A DNA stretch of 64,000 bases from an uncultured Roseobacter sp. GTDB lineage: Bacteria; Pseudomonadota; Alphaproteobacteria; Rhodobacterales; Rhodobacteraceae. The stretch covers positions 930,001 to 994,000 of the forward strand of contig NZ_CANLXG010000002.1 of NCBI RefSeq assembly GCF_947495025.1, in the 5' to 3' direction. Below, piece by piece: positions 52,343 through 61,902 of this stretch (positions within the stretch are counted from its first letter, which is position 1; every line of letters begins with the position of its first letter). A program made the translations under genes and the position numbers. The notes under the pieces are model-generated. The model saw only the letters and a program-made list of their open reading frames with translations, did not search any database and was not told where the DNA came from.

Positions 52343-52357
52343 CTAACCGATTGTTAA
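52343..52357. promoter_or_regulatory. CtrA-like site in the fliL2/fliF divergent promoter
   Basis: CTAA-N7-TTAA (reverse: TTAA-N7-TTAG) differs from the CtrA consensus at one base. It lies 47 bases before fliL2 and 62 before the fliF GTG, in the only intergenic space for both operons. Confidence 0.45.
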
Positions 52358-52418
52358 GCCAGATCGTTCAAAGTCCTTGTCAACGCCGGACAGAACGTTC
52401 GGTCTGACGGAGGCAAAA

Positions 52419-54041
52419 GTGCAGCAAGTATTATCTGTCTGGACAGGGTTATCGATAAAACGCCAGATCATCGTTGGTCTGGCCACTGTGGCAATGTTCT
52501 TTGCCGTGCTCGCAATGTCGCGCATGGCTTCTGCCCCAACCATGACACTGCTTTATGCGGGTCTTGAAAATGGCGCCGCCGGCGATGTCGTCAGATCTCT
52601 GGAGCAGCGCGGTGCGGTTTTTGAGGTGCGGGGCGGTTCGATTTTCGTGGATGCCAAGGAACGCGATCAGCTGCGGATGACACTGGCAAGCGAAGGTCTG
52701 CCGGCAAATTCAAACCGTGGCTATGAACTTCTCGACACTCTTTCCGGGTTTGGCACAACGTCCCAGATGTTCGATGCAGCCTACTGGCGCGCAAAGGAGG
52801 GAGAGCTCGCCAGAACGATCGTCTCCAGCCCGCATATCGCGATGGCGCGCGTGCACATTGCCAGTACCGGGTCGAATCCCTTTCAGAGAGGTGTGACACC
52901 AAAGGCTTCGGTGGCGGTGAACCCGACTGGCGGTCCGATTACAACGCAACAGGCCAAAGCCATTCGTTTTCTGGTGTCGTCTGCTGTCGCCGGTCTGGCT
53001 GCAGAAGACGTTGCTGTTATCGATTCCAATGGCACGCTGATCGGAAATGCGGATGAAGCCGCACCGGCCGTGGGAGGTGAGGATCGCGCACAGGTCCTGC
53101 GTGACCGTGTCCAGCGTCTTCTCGAAGCACGCGTCGGCTTTGGAAACGCAGTGGTAGAGGTCAGTGTTGATACCGTGACCGAAAGTGAGGCCATCCGGGA
53201 ACGCATTTTTGATCCGGAAAGCCGGGTTGCCATCAGTACCGACACAGAAGAGCGCAGCAACACATCGAACGAGGCAGGTGGCGGCGATGTTACCGTCGCG
53301 TCAAACCTGCCCGATGAAGAGGGTGGTGCAGGTGAGAATTCCTCTTCTCAGAACAGTGAAACCCGCGAACGCGTAAACTATGAAGTGTCTGAAACAGAAC
53401 GTGAAATCGTAAGGGTTCCCGGTGCTGTGAAACGTCTGACGGTCGCGGTTCTCGTTAACGATGTAGCGCAGCCTGACCCCAGCGGCGGACAGACTTTCCA
53501 GGCCAGAGACACCGAAGAGCTTGACGCTTTGCGTGATCTTGTTGCATCGGCTGTCGGCTTCGACGAGGCACGTGGAGATGTCATTACAATTAAGTCGATG
53601 GCGTTGCAGAGTGTATCGCCACAGGGAACGGTCGCTGGAACATCTCTGGTTGATGGTCTGAATCTCGACCTGATGTCGGCGATACAGATGGCGGTTCTGG
53701 CTCTTGTGACCCTTATTCTTGGTCTGTTTGTTGTGCGCCCTCTGCTTACCTCAGCGCCGGCCGGACGGACATCTGATGAACCAGCGGCGCTTCCTCCGGC
53801 AACTGAAGGTGGCCGGTCTGATGGTATGAACGGCGAGGTTACTTCTGAGGAATTCGAGTTGCCCGATCTTCCGGTGATCTCAGATTTCGGGGGTGAGAAT
53901 GGCGGCCTGCCGGAAATCAATATGGCTGGTGCCATGTCGGATGACCCGGTCGATAGACTCCGGAATATGATCGGGGAACGCCAGGAAGAAACCGTAGAAA
54001 TTCTGCGGAACTGGCTGGAAGATAAAGAGGAGAGCGTCTGA
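52419..54041 (+). CDS. fliF: Flagellar MS-ring protein FliF
   Basis: FliF builds the MS ring of the basal body. GTG 52419 is chosen as start because GGAGG (52409-52413) lies six bases before it; the frame is open upstream from a TTG without a ribosome site. The 540-residue product has a first membrane helix near residues 15-35, YscJ-type ring-building domains (LYAGLENGAAGDVVRSLEQRGA, SVAVNPTGGPIT) and a second helix near 425-450 (IQMAVLALVTLILGLFVVRPLL). The C-terminal tail, which should bind FliG, is DRLRNMIGERQEETVEILRNWL. It overlaps fliH (TGATG). Confidence 0.96.
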   Translation: MQQVLSVWTGLSIKRQIIVGLATVAMFFAVLAMSRMASAPTMTLLYAGLENGAAGDVVRSLEQRGAVFEVRGGSIFVDAKERDQLRMTLASEGLPANSNRGYELLDTLSGFGTTSQMFDAAYWRAKEGELARTIVSSPHIAMARVHIASTGSNPFQRGVTPKASVAVNPTGGPITTQQAKAIRFLVSSAVAGLAAEDVAVIDSNGTLIGNADEAAPAVGGEDRAQVLRDRVQRLLEARVGFGNAVVEVSVDTVTESEAIRERIFDPESRVAISTDTEERSNTSNEAGGGDVTVASNLPDEEGGAGENSSSQNSETRERVNYEVSETEREIVRVPGAVKRLTVAVLVNDVAQPDPSGGQTFQARDTEELDALRDLVASAVGFDEARGDVITIKSMALQSVSPQGTVAGTSLVDGLNLDLMSAIQMAVLALVTLILGLFVVRPLLTSAPAGRTSDEPAALPPATEGGRSDGMNGEVTSEEFELPDLPVISDFGGENGGLPEINMAGAMSDDPVDRLRNMIGERQEETVEILRNWLEDKEESV

Positions 54042-54640
54042 TGTCTGTCTCACACAGGTACAGAAATTTCGGTAGCGCAGGTCGTGCGGAATCCTCCGGC
54101 AAGCCAGAATCCGATGACCAGATCGAACAGGACAAACTTGCTGCATTTGAAGCCGGATATCAGGCCGGTTGGGATGATTCGACAAAGGCTCAGGCGGATA
54201 CCAGGGATCAGATAAGCAGCGATTTTGCGAGAAGCCTGCAGGAGATGTCTTTCACGTACCACGAAGCGCTCTCCAAGCTCACACTTTCATTGAAGCCTGT
54301 TATGACAGAAATCATTGATCGGCTTCTTCCTGAAATGGTAGCGCAATCGCTTGCCGGACACATTCTGGAGCAGATCGAAGAACTGTTGGAGGGCGGTGTT
54401 TCGCAGCAGATCGAAATCGTCGTGGCGCCACAGAATGTTGATCTCGTGCGTCGAATTGGAGACGAAAAAATCGACTCACCGTTCACAGTTATTGGGGAAC
54501 CCGCTGTTGCAGATGGTCAGGCATTTGTCCGGATCGGATCGAACGAACAGGAAATAGATATCAGCAGTGTCGTTACCGGAATTTCCGGTGCAATGAATGC
54601 GTTTTTCTTTGAAGCTCAGAAGGAGCAGCCAGATGACTGA
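54041..54640 (+). CDS. fliH: Flagellar export ATPase regulator FliH-like
   Basis: The 199-residue protein has the FliH sign FEAGYQAGWDDS near residues 36-47, followed by a long helix and a C-terminal FliH/YscL-type domain (ILEQIEELLEGGVSQQIEIVVAPQNVDLV). FliH binds FliI and FliN and brings the ATPase to the C ring. It is coupled to fliF and overlaps fliN by eight bases. Confidence 0.85.
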   Translation: MSVSHRYRNFGSAGRAESSGKPESDDQIEQDKLAAFEAGYQAGWDDSTKAQADTRDQISSDFARSLQEMSFTYHEALSKLTLSLKPVMTEIIDRLLPEMVAQSLAGHILEQIEELLEGGVSQQIEIVVAPQNVDLVRRIGDEKIDSPFTVIGEPAVADGQAFVRIGSNEQEIDISSVVTGISGAMNAFFFEAQKEQPDD

Positions 54641-54926
54641 TGCTGTCGATACCACGCGCGAGACAATAGACCAGAGCAGCCCGTTTACTTCTGTTCCTAT
54701 CGAGGTAACGGTTTGTGTCGGCAAGGCGAGACCGCTGATCAGAGAACTGGTCAATCTGGGGGAAAACGCTGTGCTGACGCTTGACAAGTCTGTCGATGAT
54801 CCTGTCGAGCTGTACGTTGGTGACCGCATGATTGCGCGGGGGATGCTGGAAGAGCAGGAAGGCGAGGGTGCGGGTCAGCTTGTCGTGCGACTTACAGAAG
54901 TGATCGACCGTCGTTCTGGTTCCTGA
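54633..54926 (+). CDS. fliN: Flagellar motor switch protein FliN
   Basis: The 97-residue C-ring protein has the FliN/SpoA domain: VPIEVTVCVGKARPLIRELVNLGENAVLTLDKSVDDPVELYVGDRMIARG. ATG 54633 lies after AAGGAGCAG; longer upstream readings would overlap fliH more. It is the only C-ring gene in this cluster. Confidence 0.95.
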   Translation: MTDAVDTTRETIDQSSPFTSVPIEVTVCVGKARPLIRELVNLGENAVLTLDKSVDDPVELYVGDRMIARGMLEEQEGEGAGQLVVRLTEVIDRRSGS

Positions 54927-54933
54927 TACCCGG

Positions 54934-55665
54934 ATGAACAGCAGGTTCTTTTTCTTCCTCGCCTCAGCGTTAGTGCTGTTTACCGGGTCCGCAGGTGCGC
55001 AGGATCTTTCTCTTTCGCTGGGAGACGATGGATCTGTAAGTGCCAGGACCATACAGCTTTTTGCACTTGTTACTGTTCTGAGCCTCGCTCCGGGTCTTGC
55101 GATAATGGTGACCTGTTTTCCGTTCCTGATCACAGTGCTTTCGATCCTGCGTCAGGCAATTGGTCTGCAGCAGTCGCCCCCGAATATGTTGATTGTCAGC
55201 CTCGCGCTGTTTCTTACGTATTTCATTATGGAGCCGGTTTTTGTCGAAGCCTGGTCCAGTGGAATATCGCCGCTTACAAATGATGAAATTGATGTCGAAA
55301 CGGCATTTGCGCGAACTCTCGAGCCCTTTCGCGTATTTATGGCTGCCAGAATCGATCCGGAAACGTTTTACTCAATGGCCGAACTCAGGCCGGACACGGT
55401 TTCGGAAACTCCGACGCCTGATGCATCGTTGTCCGTTTTAATTCCCAGCTTTCTGCTTTCGGAAATAGCACGTGCTTTTCAGATCGGGTTTCTGATATTT
55501 CTTCCATTTTTGATTATCGACCTCGTGGTTGCTGCTGTGTTGATGTCCATGGGCATGATGATGGTACCACCCGTAATTGTTTCATTGCCGTTCAAACTGG
55601 CGTTTTTCGTCCTGGCCGACGGTTGGAGTTTAATTGCCGGCAGTCTTGTCAGAAGCTACTTCTGA
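54934..55665 (+). CDS. fliP: Flagellar export gate protein FliP
   Basis: The 243-residue protein has a signal peptide (ending SAGA-Q) and the FliP patterns LFALVTVLSLAPGLAIMVTCFPFLITVLSILRQAIGLQQSPPN and LIFLPFLIIDLVVAAVLMSMGMMMVPPVIVSLPFKLAFFVLADGW, shortened here in name only. It forms the core of the export channel. It ends the fliF-fliH-fliN-fliP operon; no fliO is visible. Confidence 0.96.
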   Translation: MNSRFFFFLASALVLFTGSAGAQDLSLSLGDDGSVSARTIQLFALVTVLSLAPGLAIMVTCFPFLITVLSILRQAIGLQQSPPNMLIVSLALFLTYFIMEPVFVEAWSSGISPLTNDEIDVETAFARTLEPFRVFMAARIDPETFYSMAELRPDTVSETPTPDASLSVLIPSFLLSEIARAFQIGFLIFLPFLIIDLVVAAVLMSMGMMMVPPVIVSLPFKLAFFVLADGWSLIAGSLVRSYF

Positions 55666-56029
55666 AGAGCTGGTGATACCTGTCAGAATATTGTGCTCAG
55701 GTGCGAGATTGGCTTCTTCCCGCAGAAACAACATTCTTCAGCGCGATATTTACCGGATCGTTATCCAAGCAATAGTACACTTGTCGATCACAGCTGAAGT
55801 TTCTTTATCGCAAGATATCTGCAGCTAAAGTCGGCATATCGCGTCGTCTTGGTCAGAGTGCCTGGTGGTGGTGAGAGGCAGTCCCCGTGCGAACTAGAAC
55901 ACTGTCAGGTATTGATAGGAGCCAAGATCATTCCTGCGATACAGAATGTGCTGACGTTTGGACCAGGTTGATTTGTCAGTATATCATGCCGCGCGATCGA
56001 GCCGAACTTACTCACCCCAAAAGTAGCAT
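55666..56029. other. 364-base intergenic stretch between fliP and flgI
   Basis: This space separates convergent operons. I see no convincing ORF, hairpin terminator, repeat or promoter in it on either strand. Its base composition is less G+C-rich than the flanking genes. Confidence 0.5.
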
Positions 56030-57133
56030 TCACCTTACTATGAACTCAGCATGTAGTGCGCCTGCTGCTTTGATGCTTTTGAGGATGTCAATCATATCCC
56101 GGGGAGATATACCAAGCGCGTTCAGGCCGGTTATTACTTCTGACAGCGAAGTGCCGGAAGGTATTTCAGCGAGGCCGATTCCTGGCTCTTCTTCAATCTC
56201 CGCGCGGGTCCGGGGAACCACGACCGTTTCGCCTTCTGCAAACGGATTAGGCTGCACCGCGATCGGCGCCTCCTGAATACGCAATGTCAGGTTACCTTGT
56301 GAAACAGCAACCCTGCTGATGCGGACATCTTCACCCATGACGATCGTTCCGGAACGCTGATCAACCACAACGCGCGCTTTTCGTTCCGGTGAGACAGAAA
56401 TGTTCTCGATGCGACCAAGAGCATGGGCAACAGAGACCATCTGGGTCTGTGTCACATCGAGTTGTACCGTGCCGGAATCCAGCATGAACGCTACCGGACG
56501 ACCAAAGTCATTGTTGATTGCTGTTTCGATGCGGGCCGCGGTAGTGAAGTCGGCATCTCTGAGGGCCAGCCTGACGTTGGAAAGGCTGGAGAGCTCGAAT
56601 TCGATTTCCCTTTCGACCCTGGCGCCGGATGGAATTACACCTGCGGTTGGAACCCCCTGAGTTACGGTCGCACCTTCGCCTTCAGCCACGGCTCCGCCAG
56701 CAATTATTGTTCCTTGCGCCACTGCATAGATCTGACCATCCGCTGCATTCAGCGGTGTCATGACCAGTGTTCCGCCCAACAGGCTGTTGGCATCACCAAT
56801 TGCAGAAACAGTTACGTCAATCTGTGAACCGCCCCGCGCAAACGGTGGCAGGGAGGCGGTAACAAAAACAGCTGCTACGTTCTTTGGGCGAAACTGCTCG
56901 CCAGCTACATTCACTCCCAACCTCTCGAGAATGTTTGCCATTATTTCCTCAGTAAAAGGAGAGTTTCTGAGGCCGTCGCCGGTACCGTTGAGGCCGACAA
57001 CGAGGCCATAGCCAACGAGATCGTTGCCACGGACACCATCGAATTCAACGAGATCTTTGATTCTGACGGGGTTGGCTGCCGTTGAGGAAACGAACGAGAT
57101 TACTAAAAGAACTGAAGCCAGAAAAATTTTCAT
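56030..57133 (-). CDS. flgI: Flagellar P-ring protein FlgI
   Basis: The 367-residue periplasmic ring protein has a signal peptide (1-19, ending STA-A) and the canonical start RIKDLVEFDGVRGNDLVGYGLVVGLNGTGDG. Further conserved parts are KNVAAVFVTASLPPFARGGSQIDVTVSAIGDA and the C-terminal LNALGISPRDMIDILKSIKAAGALHAE. It overlaps flgL by four bases and ends the flgE operon. Confidence 0.97.
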   Translation of the reverse strand: MKIFLASVLLVISFVSSTAANPVRIKDLVEFDGVRGNDLVGYGLVVGLNGTGDGLRNSPFTEEIMANILERLGVNVAGEQFRPKNVAAVFVTASLPPFARGGSQIDVTVSAIGDANSLLGGTLVMTPLNAADGQIYAVAQGTIIAGGAVAEGEGATVTQGVPTAGVIPSGARVEREIEFELSSLSNVRLALRDADFTTAARIETAINNDFGRPVAFMLDSGTVQLDVTQTQMVSVAHALGRIENISVSPERKARVVVDQRSGTIVMGEDVRISRVAVSQGNLTLRIQEAPIAVQPNPFAEGETVVVPRTRAEIEEEPGIGLAEIPSGTSLSEVITGLNALGISPRDMIDILKSIKAAGALHAEFIVR

Positions 57134-58134
57134 AGGAAATTCACCAGGGAAAGCTGAGCGTTACGTGCAGTTACTGAGTACAGGCTCTGAAGGTAGAACT
57201 GGACATTTTCCAGCTCAGTCGCCGTTTCAAATGGATCGATCGCGAGGAGGTTGTTTCGCGCAAATTCCAGGCTGGTTTCCTCGGCCTCATTCCGGGCTGA
57301 GATCATTTCAATCCGTTCTTCGGTGAAACCAATTCTCGACCGCAGGCCGGTCAGTTCGTCCTGATTGGTCTGAAGTCCTTCGCCTGTCAGCCGGTAAAGG
57401 TCTGACTGGCTGGGGACATCAAGACCGAGCGCAGGATCGTTTCCGAGAGCGGCGAGGGTCGTATTCATCAGCAAACCCTTTATTGCGTCGTCGTTTGCTT
57501 TAACATCCAGTGTCACACGTTCGGTTTCAGACAATACGAAAGGGGCAATCGCTGTATCAGATCCGGCATAAATGATTGCATCAAAACCCGCCGGGTCAGC
57601 AAACCACGTTTCCGCCGCCGTCAGCATGTCTTCAGGAGTGGACAGACCTCCGACAACAGTTCTCAGTGAGTCAATCAAAACCTGTGCGTCCGGCAGGGGT
57701 GGCCTGTCGGTGGCGATACCTCCAAAAAGACTGCGACCTGCAACATCGTCATTGATCGATTTGATAATACCGTCGAGCTGAACTGCAGCATTTTCGGATG
57801 GGTTACCGGACACGACCCCGATCGGACCGCCACCAGCCAGCAGCAGGTCTATCCCGAGATTGCCGCCCAGATCCTGGGCTTTTTCGAGTGAAACCTGCAT
57901 CGCCGCTGTCATATATGCAGCCTCGCTGTTCGCGACGGAGTATCCCTGCAGAACTTCCATAGACCGTTCCAGACCGGTCAGGTAACTGTGGTTGCCAGCC
58001 AGAACCTGCTTCACATCTGCCACACGCCCGCTGGACAGCTCATCAGTCAACCGGAAAAGGTCATTGCGCAAAGAAACGCTGCGACGTTGCATCATAAAGG
58101 AGTTTGACAGATCGCCTATTGAAACAGAGCTCAT
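57130..58134 (-). CDS. flgL: Flagellar hook-filament junction protein FlgL
   Basis: The 334-residue hook-associated protein (HAP3) has flagellin-like ends: SVSLRNDLFRLTDELSSGRVADV at the start and LEFARNNLLAIDPFETATELENVQFYLQSLYSVTARNAQLSLVNFL at the end (only the pattern is given). It lies three bases after flgK and overlaps flgI. Confidence 0.93.
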   Translation of the reverse strand: MSSVSIGDLSNSFMMQRRSVSLRNDLFRLTDELSSGRVADVKQVLAGNHSYLTGLERSMEVLQGYSVANSEAAYMTAAMQVSLEKAQDLGGNLGIDLLLAGGGPIGVVSGNPSENAAVQLDGIIKSINDDVAGRSLFGGIATDRPPLPDAQVLIDSLRTVVGGLSTPEDMLTAAETWFADPAGFDAIIYAGSDTAIAPFVLSETERVTLDVKANDDAIKGLLMNTTLAALGNDPALGLDVPSQSDLYRLTGEGLQTNQDELTGLRSRIGFTEERIEMISARNEAEETSLEFARNNLLAIDPFETATELENVQFYLQSLYSVTARNAQLSLVNFL

Positions 58135-58137
58135 TTT

Positions 58138-59583
58138 TTACAGCCTCAGAATTGTTTGCATCATTTCGTCAGCTGCCTCGATCATCCGAACATTGGCAGC
58201 ATAGCTTTGCTCAACGACCAGCAGGCGCTGGAGTTCTTTGTCGGTATCGACGCCTTCGGTCAGCATCAGCTGTGTAAGCTCATCGAACTGGGTCGACGCA
58301 AAACTCAGTTTCTGCTCGGACTGGAAGCGGTCGGACCCGAGCTGAGACGTCAGTGCGGATGCAAGGTTGATCACTGAAAATGAGCCCGCACCGAAATCCC
58401 CCGAAGCAGGAGCGCGTTTTTCGACGAGTACATCGCTCAGTGACTGAAGCAGACGTGCGTCACCTACTTCTCCCGGAGTTGCGGCGTTGATGCCATCCCG
58501 AATACGCCAGGCTTCGCCGCCCTGCCGCTCGTCAACCGCGGCGTTGATTTCGAGTCTGGTGGAGATGCCCAGCTCATTCAGTGGATCAAAGGCAAAGCCT
58601 TCGTCTGTAAAAAGACCCGGGTCGCCGGCTGTAAGAGTGGGGTCCGTGGCAGGATCCTGAAAACGCTCAATCAGATCTCTTGCAACGGCATCAAGCTTTT
58701 CCTGAGCTTCTACAGCAAGTTCATCACGGATTTCGAACTGAGCGCCGAGCGCCCCCCCACCGAGCGCACCGCGCTCGCTGCTGGTATTTACCGAAACTCC
58801 GTTGATGGTCAGGCCGGACAGGGTTCCAGCCCCGACGCTCATGTAGGCTGTTACCTGATTGACCGCCGTAAATTCGATCTCGGCCGCACTGCCATCGAGC
58901 AGGATAGCTCCTCCGGTTGAGTACAGAGCGATCTGGCCATTATCGCGCGGAACCTGTCTGACGGGGACAAGTGCGCTGATTTCATCAACCAGCGCCTGAC
59001 GCGAATCCTGGAGGGCGGACGGATCTCCACCGAGGGTCACTGTTCGTGTTATCCGTTCGTTGAGCTCTTTGACATTCGCCAGCGAAGTATTCAGACGGGC
59101 TACCTGGGTATTGATTGTACTGTCGGCGTCGCTTCGGGATTGTTGCAACGATTCTGAAGCACCCGAGATCAGTGAGGCGAGGTCGCGTGCTGAATTAACA
59201 ACGCCTGTCAGTCGCTCCGGCGCGTCAGGTCGGCTTGCAGCTGTGATAAGGGCGCTCTCAAAACCCGCAATCCTTGCGGCCAGAGAATTCTCTTCGTCCG
59301 GTGTGCCGAGTACGTTTTCATAGCGTGACAGAAAGTCTGTCCGGACCGTTGAGTTCTCAAAGGAAGCGCTGGAAAGGCGAAGATCCGCCAGCAATCCGGG
59401 GTTCACGTTACGAACAACGCCATCGACACTTACCCCGCCCAGCTGAGACGAGGAAAGCGACAACCCCCGGACGCCATAGCCGGGTGTCATCGCATTCGCG
59501 ATGTTTGCTGAAATGACCTCCGAAGACCGCCCGGAAGCGGTCAGTCCGGACATAGCGTTGGACAGTGCTGATGAAATTGACAT
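58138..59583 (-). CDS. flgK: Flagellar hook-associated protein FlgK
   Basis: The 481-residue HAP1 starts SISSALSNAMSGLTASGRSSEVISANIANAMTPGYGVR, an axial N-terminal motif. The centre has LNTSLANVKELNERITRTV and SRQALVDEISALVPV, which are typical FlgK stretches. The C-terminus is EQSYAANVRMIEAADEMMQTILRL. It follows flgE after 40 bases. Confidence 0.95.
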   Translation of the reverse strand: MSISSALSNAMSGLTASGRSSEVISANIANAMTPGYGVRGLSLSSSQLGGVSVDGVVRNVNPGLLADLRLSSASFENSTVRTDFLSRYENVLGTPDEENSLAARIAGFESALITAASRPDAPERLTGVVNSARDLASLISGASESLQQSRSDADSTINTQVARLNTSLANVKELNERITRTVTLGGDPSALQDSRQALVDEISALVPVRQVPRDNGQIALYSTGGAILLDGSAAEIEFTAVNQVTAYMSVGAGTLSGLTINGVSVNTSSERGALGGGALGAQFEIRDELAVEAQEKLDAVARDLIERFQDPATDPTLTAGDPGLFTDEGFAFDPLNELGISTRLEINAAVDERQGGEAWRIRDGINAATPGEVGDARLLQSLSDVLVEKRAPASGDFGAGSFSVINLASALTSQLGSDRFQSEQKLSFASTQFDELTQLMLTEGVDTDKELQRLLVVEQSYAANVRMIEAADEMMQTILRL

Positions 59584-59623
59584 AGCGGTTTCTCCCGGAG
59601 GCCGAGTTACTCAAACGCTGGGA

Positions 59624-60952
59624 TCAGCGTTTGATGTTGGTTGTTTCCTGAAGCATTTCATCCACAGTCTGAATGACTTTGGCACTGGATGAATATGCGC
59701 GCTGGGTCTTGATCATGTCGGTCAGTTCACCCGCCACGTCTGTCGTCGATTCCTCGCGCGCAAACGACACGATGTCACCTGTTGGGCCATCACCTGCATC
59801 CCACAGGAAGAAAGAGCCGCTTTGACGCGTCGGTGTGTAGGTCTGGCTGTCAAATGCCTGTAGACCGTTGGGGTTTGGCACGTTGATCAGAGGCACCTGG
59901 TAAATTGTCCGGACTTCGCCCGTGTCGAAAGACGCACGCACAAATCCGTTTGCATCAACGTCGACGCCAACGAAGTTACCGATTGCCGATCCGTCCTTGG
60001 TGACCGAAATCGGAGCGAAGTTGTAGGAAAGCTGAGACAGACCTTCTGTATCCCCGAGGGCGCCGATATCAATCTCAATCGGGCCAGCCGCGACGTTGAT
60101 GGTCAGCAGTCCGGTTGTGTCATCGTAAGGTGCGCTGCCGCCTGCCGGAACGGTGGTCGAAGGTGTTACATCTGCCAGCGAGCCGCCGCCGACCCGGGCG
60201 TCGGTAAATTCAAGCTCGTACTGCCCGATGATAACCGAGGGGTCTGTGGAATCATACATGCGCATGGTCCAGGTATTCGTCGCGGGATCGCCGGGCAGCG
60301 CCGGAACATCGGGTTCGAACGTAATGTTTACGCTCTGAGAGGTGCCGAGATTGTCAAAGTATTCTACAGAAATCTGCTCGATAGCACCGGCGGAATCTGC
60401 TTCCGTCGACGTGGCGGGAAGGTTGATTCCGAGCGACATTGCTGTCGTTGGGTTACCGGCAAGCTGACCTGTGTTGATGCGCACCGGCTCCAGGCCGTCC
60501 GCGGTATCCCGCGGGTAGGGGGGAATGGAACCATCCGTCGCCGCCGGCCAGCCCATCAGAACCAGACCGGACTGCGATGTCAGGTATCCCTCAGAGTCCG
60601 TCCGGAAAGAGCCGGTTGTTGTCAGGAACATCGGTGCATCCGCACCGGCAGTCTGGACCTGTGCAGCCTGTGCGACTGGCAGCATACCACCGCCGCGCAC
60701 GGCCAGATCAGTGGCGTTGGAGGTCGAAACGAGTGTTCCGCGTTCGTCGATCAGGCGCTGCGTATTCGCGCGGACACCGCCAGCAGCATAAGAACCGCCA
60801 CCCCCTGAAAGCACCATAGACTCAAAATCGGTTTCAACCCGCTTGTAGCCGAAGGTCGAAGAGTTTGCGATATTGTCTGAAATAGAAGCCAACCGCTGAG
60901 CATTTGTCTGCAACCCTGCAACACCTGCGTTGAGCGATGATGAAATGGACAT
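59624..60952 (-). CDS. flgE: Flagellar hook protein FlgE
   Basis: The 442-residue hook subunit starts SISSSLNAGVAGLQTNAQRLASISDNIANSSTFGYKRVE and ends QRAYSSSAKVIQTVDEMLQETTNIKR, the standard ends of FlgE. ATG 60952 follows AAAGG by seven bases; a GTG two codons upstream is less likely. It leads the operon flgE-flgK-flgL-flgI, with a CtrA-like site 55 bases upstream. Confidence 0.95.
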   Translation of the reverse strand: MSISSSLNAGVAGLQTNAQRLASISDNIANSSTFGYKRVETDFESMVLSGGGGSYAAGGVRANTQRLIDERGTLVSTSNATDLAVRGGGMLPVAQAAQVQTAGADAPMFLTTTGSFRTDSEGYLTSQSGLVLMGWPAATDGSIPPYPRDTADGLEPVRINTGQLAGNPTTAMSLGINLPATSTEADSAGAIEQISVEYFDNLGTSQSVNITFEPDVPALPGDPATNTWTMRMYDSTDPSVIIGQYELEFTDARVGGGSLADVTPSTTVPAGGSAPYDDTTGLLTINVAAGPIEIDIGALGDTEGLSQLSYNFAPISVTKDGSAIGNFVGVDVDANGFVRASFDTGEVRTIYQVPLINVPNPNGLQAFDSQTYTPTRQSGSFFLWDAGDGPTGDIVSFAREESTTDVAGELTDMIKTQRAYSSSAKVIQTVDEMLQETTNIKR

Positions 60953-61006
60953 GAGCACGCCTTTCTGATGTGAGATCCAAGTCCCACATCAGATAGACAT
61001 CCCCGC

Positions 61007-61022
61007 TTAACAGCGCGCTAAC
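61007..61022. promoter_or_regulatory. CtrA-like site upstream of flgE
   Basis: TTAAC-AGCGCG-CTAAC differs from TTAAC-N6-TTAAC at one base and lies 55 bases before the flgE start, in the 100-base gap between motB and flgE. Confidence 0.5.
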
Positions 61023-61053
61023 ATATAAAATGCGCTGTATTTCTCACCTCGGA

Positions 61054-61902
61054 TTACCGCAGCAGCACGATCTCAACTCTTTCATTCCGCGCAGCCATGC
61101 GGTCTTCTACAACGGGTTCGCGGTCGGCATGGCCGGTCACACGCTGGATACGTTCGGCGACAACGCCTTCCCGTTCCAGGATGTTGCGCGTCAGATCGGC
61201 GCGCCGGGACGATGTATCCCAGACAGGGTTTTCAGCCACAACCAGCGGAAATGCCCGTACGTGTCCGCCGACGGCCACAGAGTTTTTCACGGCCTGACTC
61301 ACACCGGCTACAAGAGAAACGAGGTCTTCCAGCAGCTGTGTGGGTTCGGCGGTGCCACTGGCAAACAGAGGTGCATTCTCGCGGGAGAAAAGCTCGATCA
61401 CCAGGCCTTCATCCGTGATACGCGTCACGATGTGCTTCAGAAGATTGTCCATGACTTCGGATTCGCCGCCGCGACCGACCAGTTCCGCAATCAGCGCTTC
61501 GAATTCGACGTCAGACTGATCCTGTTCGCCGCCATCGGGGGCCATGCCCGTGTCGCCGCGTGACTGCTGTTTCTGTGTCGCATGCTCGGCTGAAGCGCCC
61601 AGTCCCGACTGTGGAAGCGTGTCTTCGGAGAACATACTGTCGCCACCGAATGACCCGTCACCACCACCGGAAATGCGGTTGATCGGAACCGTCGGCGAGA
61701 AGTAATCTGCCAGACCCGACCGTTGTTGTTCTGTTGTTGCGTTCAGCAACCACATCATCATGAAGAAAGCCATCATCGCGGTCACAAAGTCAGCGTAAGC
61801 CACTTTCCAGGCGCCACCGTGATGGCCCCCCGCTATTACTTTTTTCCTCTTGATGATGATTGGTGCCAGATTGCTCTGCGCGCCCATATCTCCACCACTC
61901 AT
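61054..61902 (-). CDS. motB: Flagellar motor stator protein MotB
   Basis: MotB anchors the stator to peptidoglycan and supplies the proton-binding Asp. The 282-residue protein has GGHHGGAWKVAYADFVTAMMAFFMMMWLLN (about 25-54), where D38 is the proton site, then a linker and an OmpA-like C-terminal domain (VAVGGHVRAFPLV, RADLTRNILEREGV, NERVEIVLLR). It is monocistronic in this window, separated from motA by about 10 kb. Confidence 0.95.
   Translation of the reverse strand: MSGGDMGAQSNLAPIIIKRKKVIAGGHHGGAWKVAYADFVTAMMAFFMMMWLLNATTEQQRSGLADYFSPTVPINRISGGGDGSFGGDSMFSEDTLPQSGLGASAEHATQKQQSRGDTGMAPDGGEQDQSDVEFEALIAELVGRGGESEVMDNLLKHIVTRITDEGLVIELFSRENAPLFASGTAEPTQLLEDLVSLVAGVSQAVKNSVAVGGHVRAFPLVVAENPVWDTSSRRADLTRNILEREGVVAERIQRVTGHADREPVVEDRMAARNERVEIVLLR

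Noticed and set aside
55634..55828. 64-codon frame running out of fliP into the intergenic region
   Set aside because: It overlaps fliP in another frame, has no ribosome site and no recognisable features.
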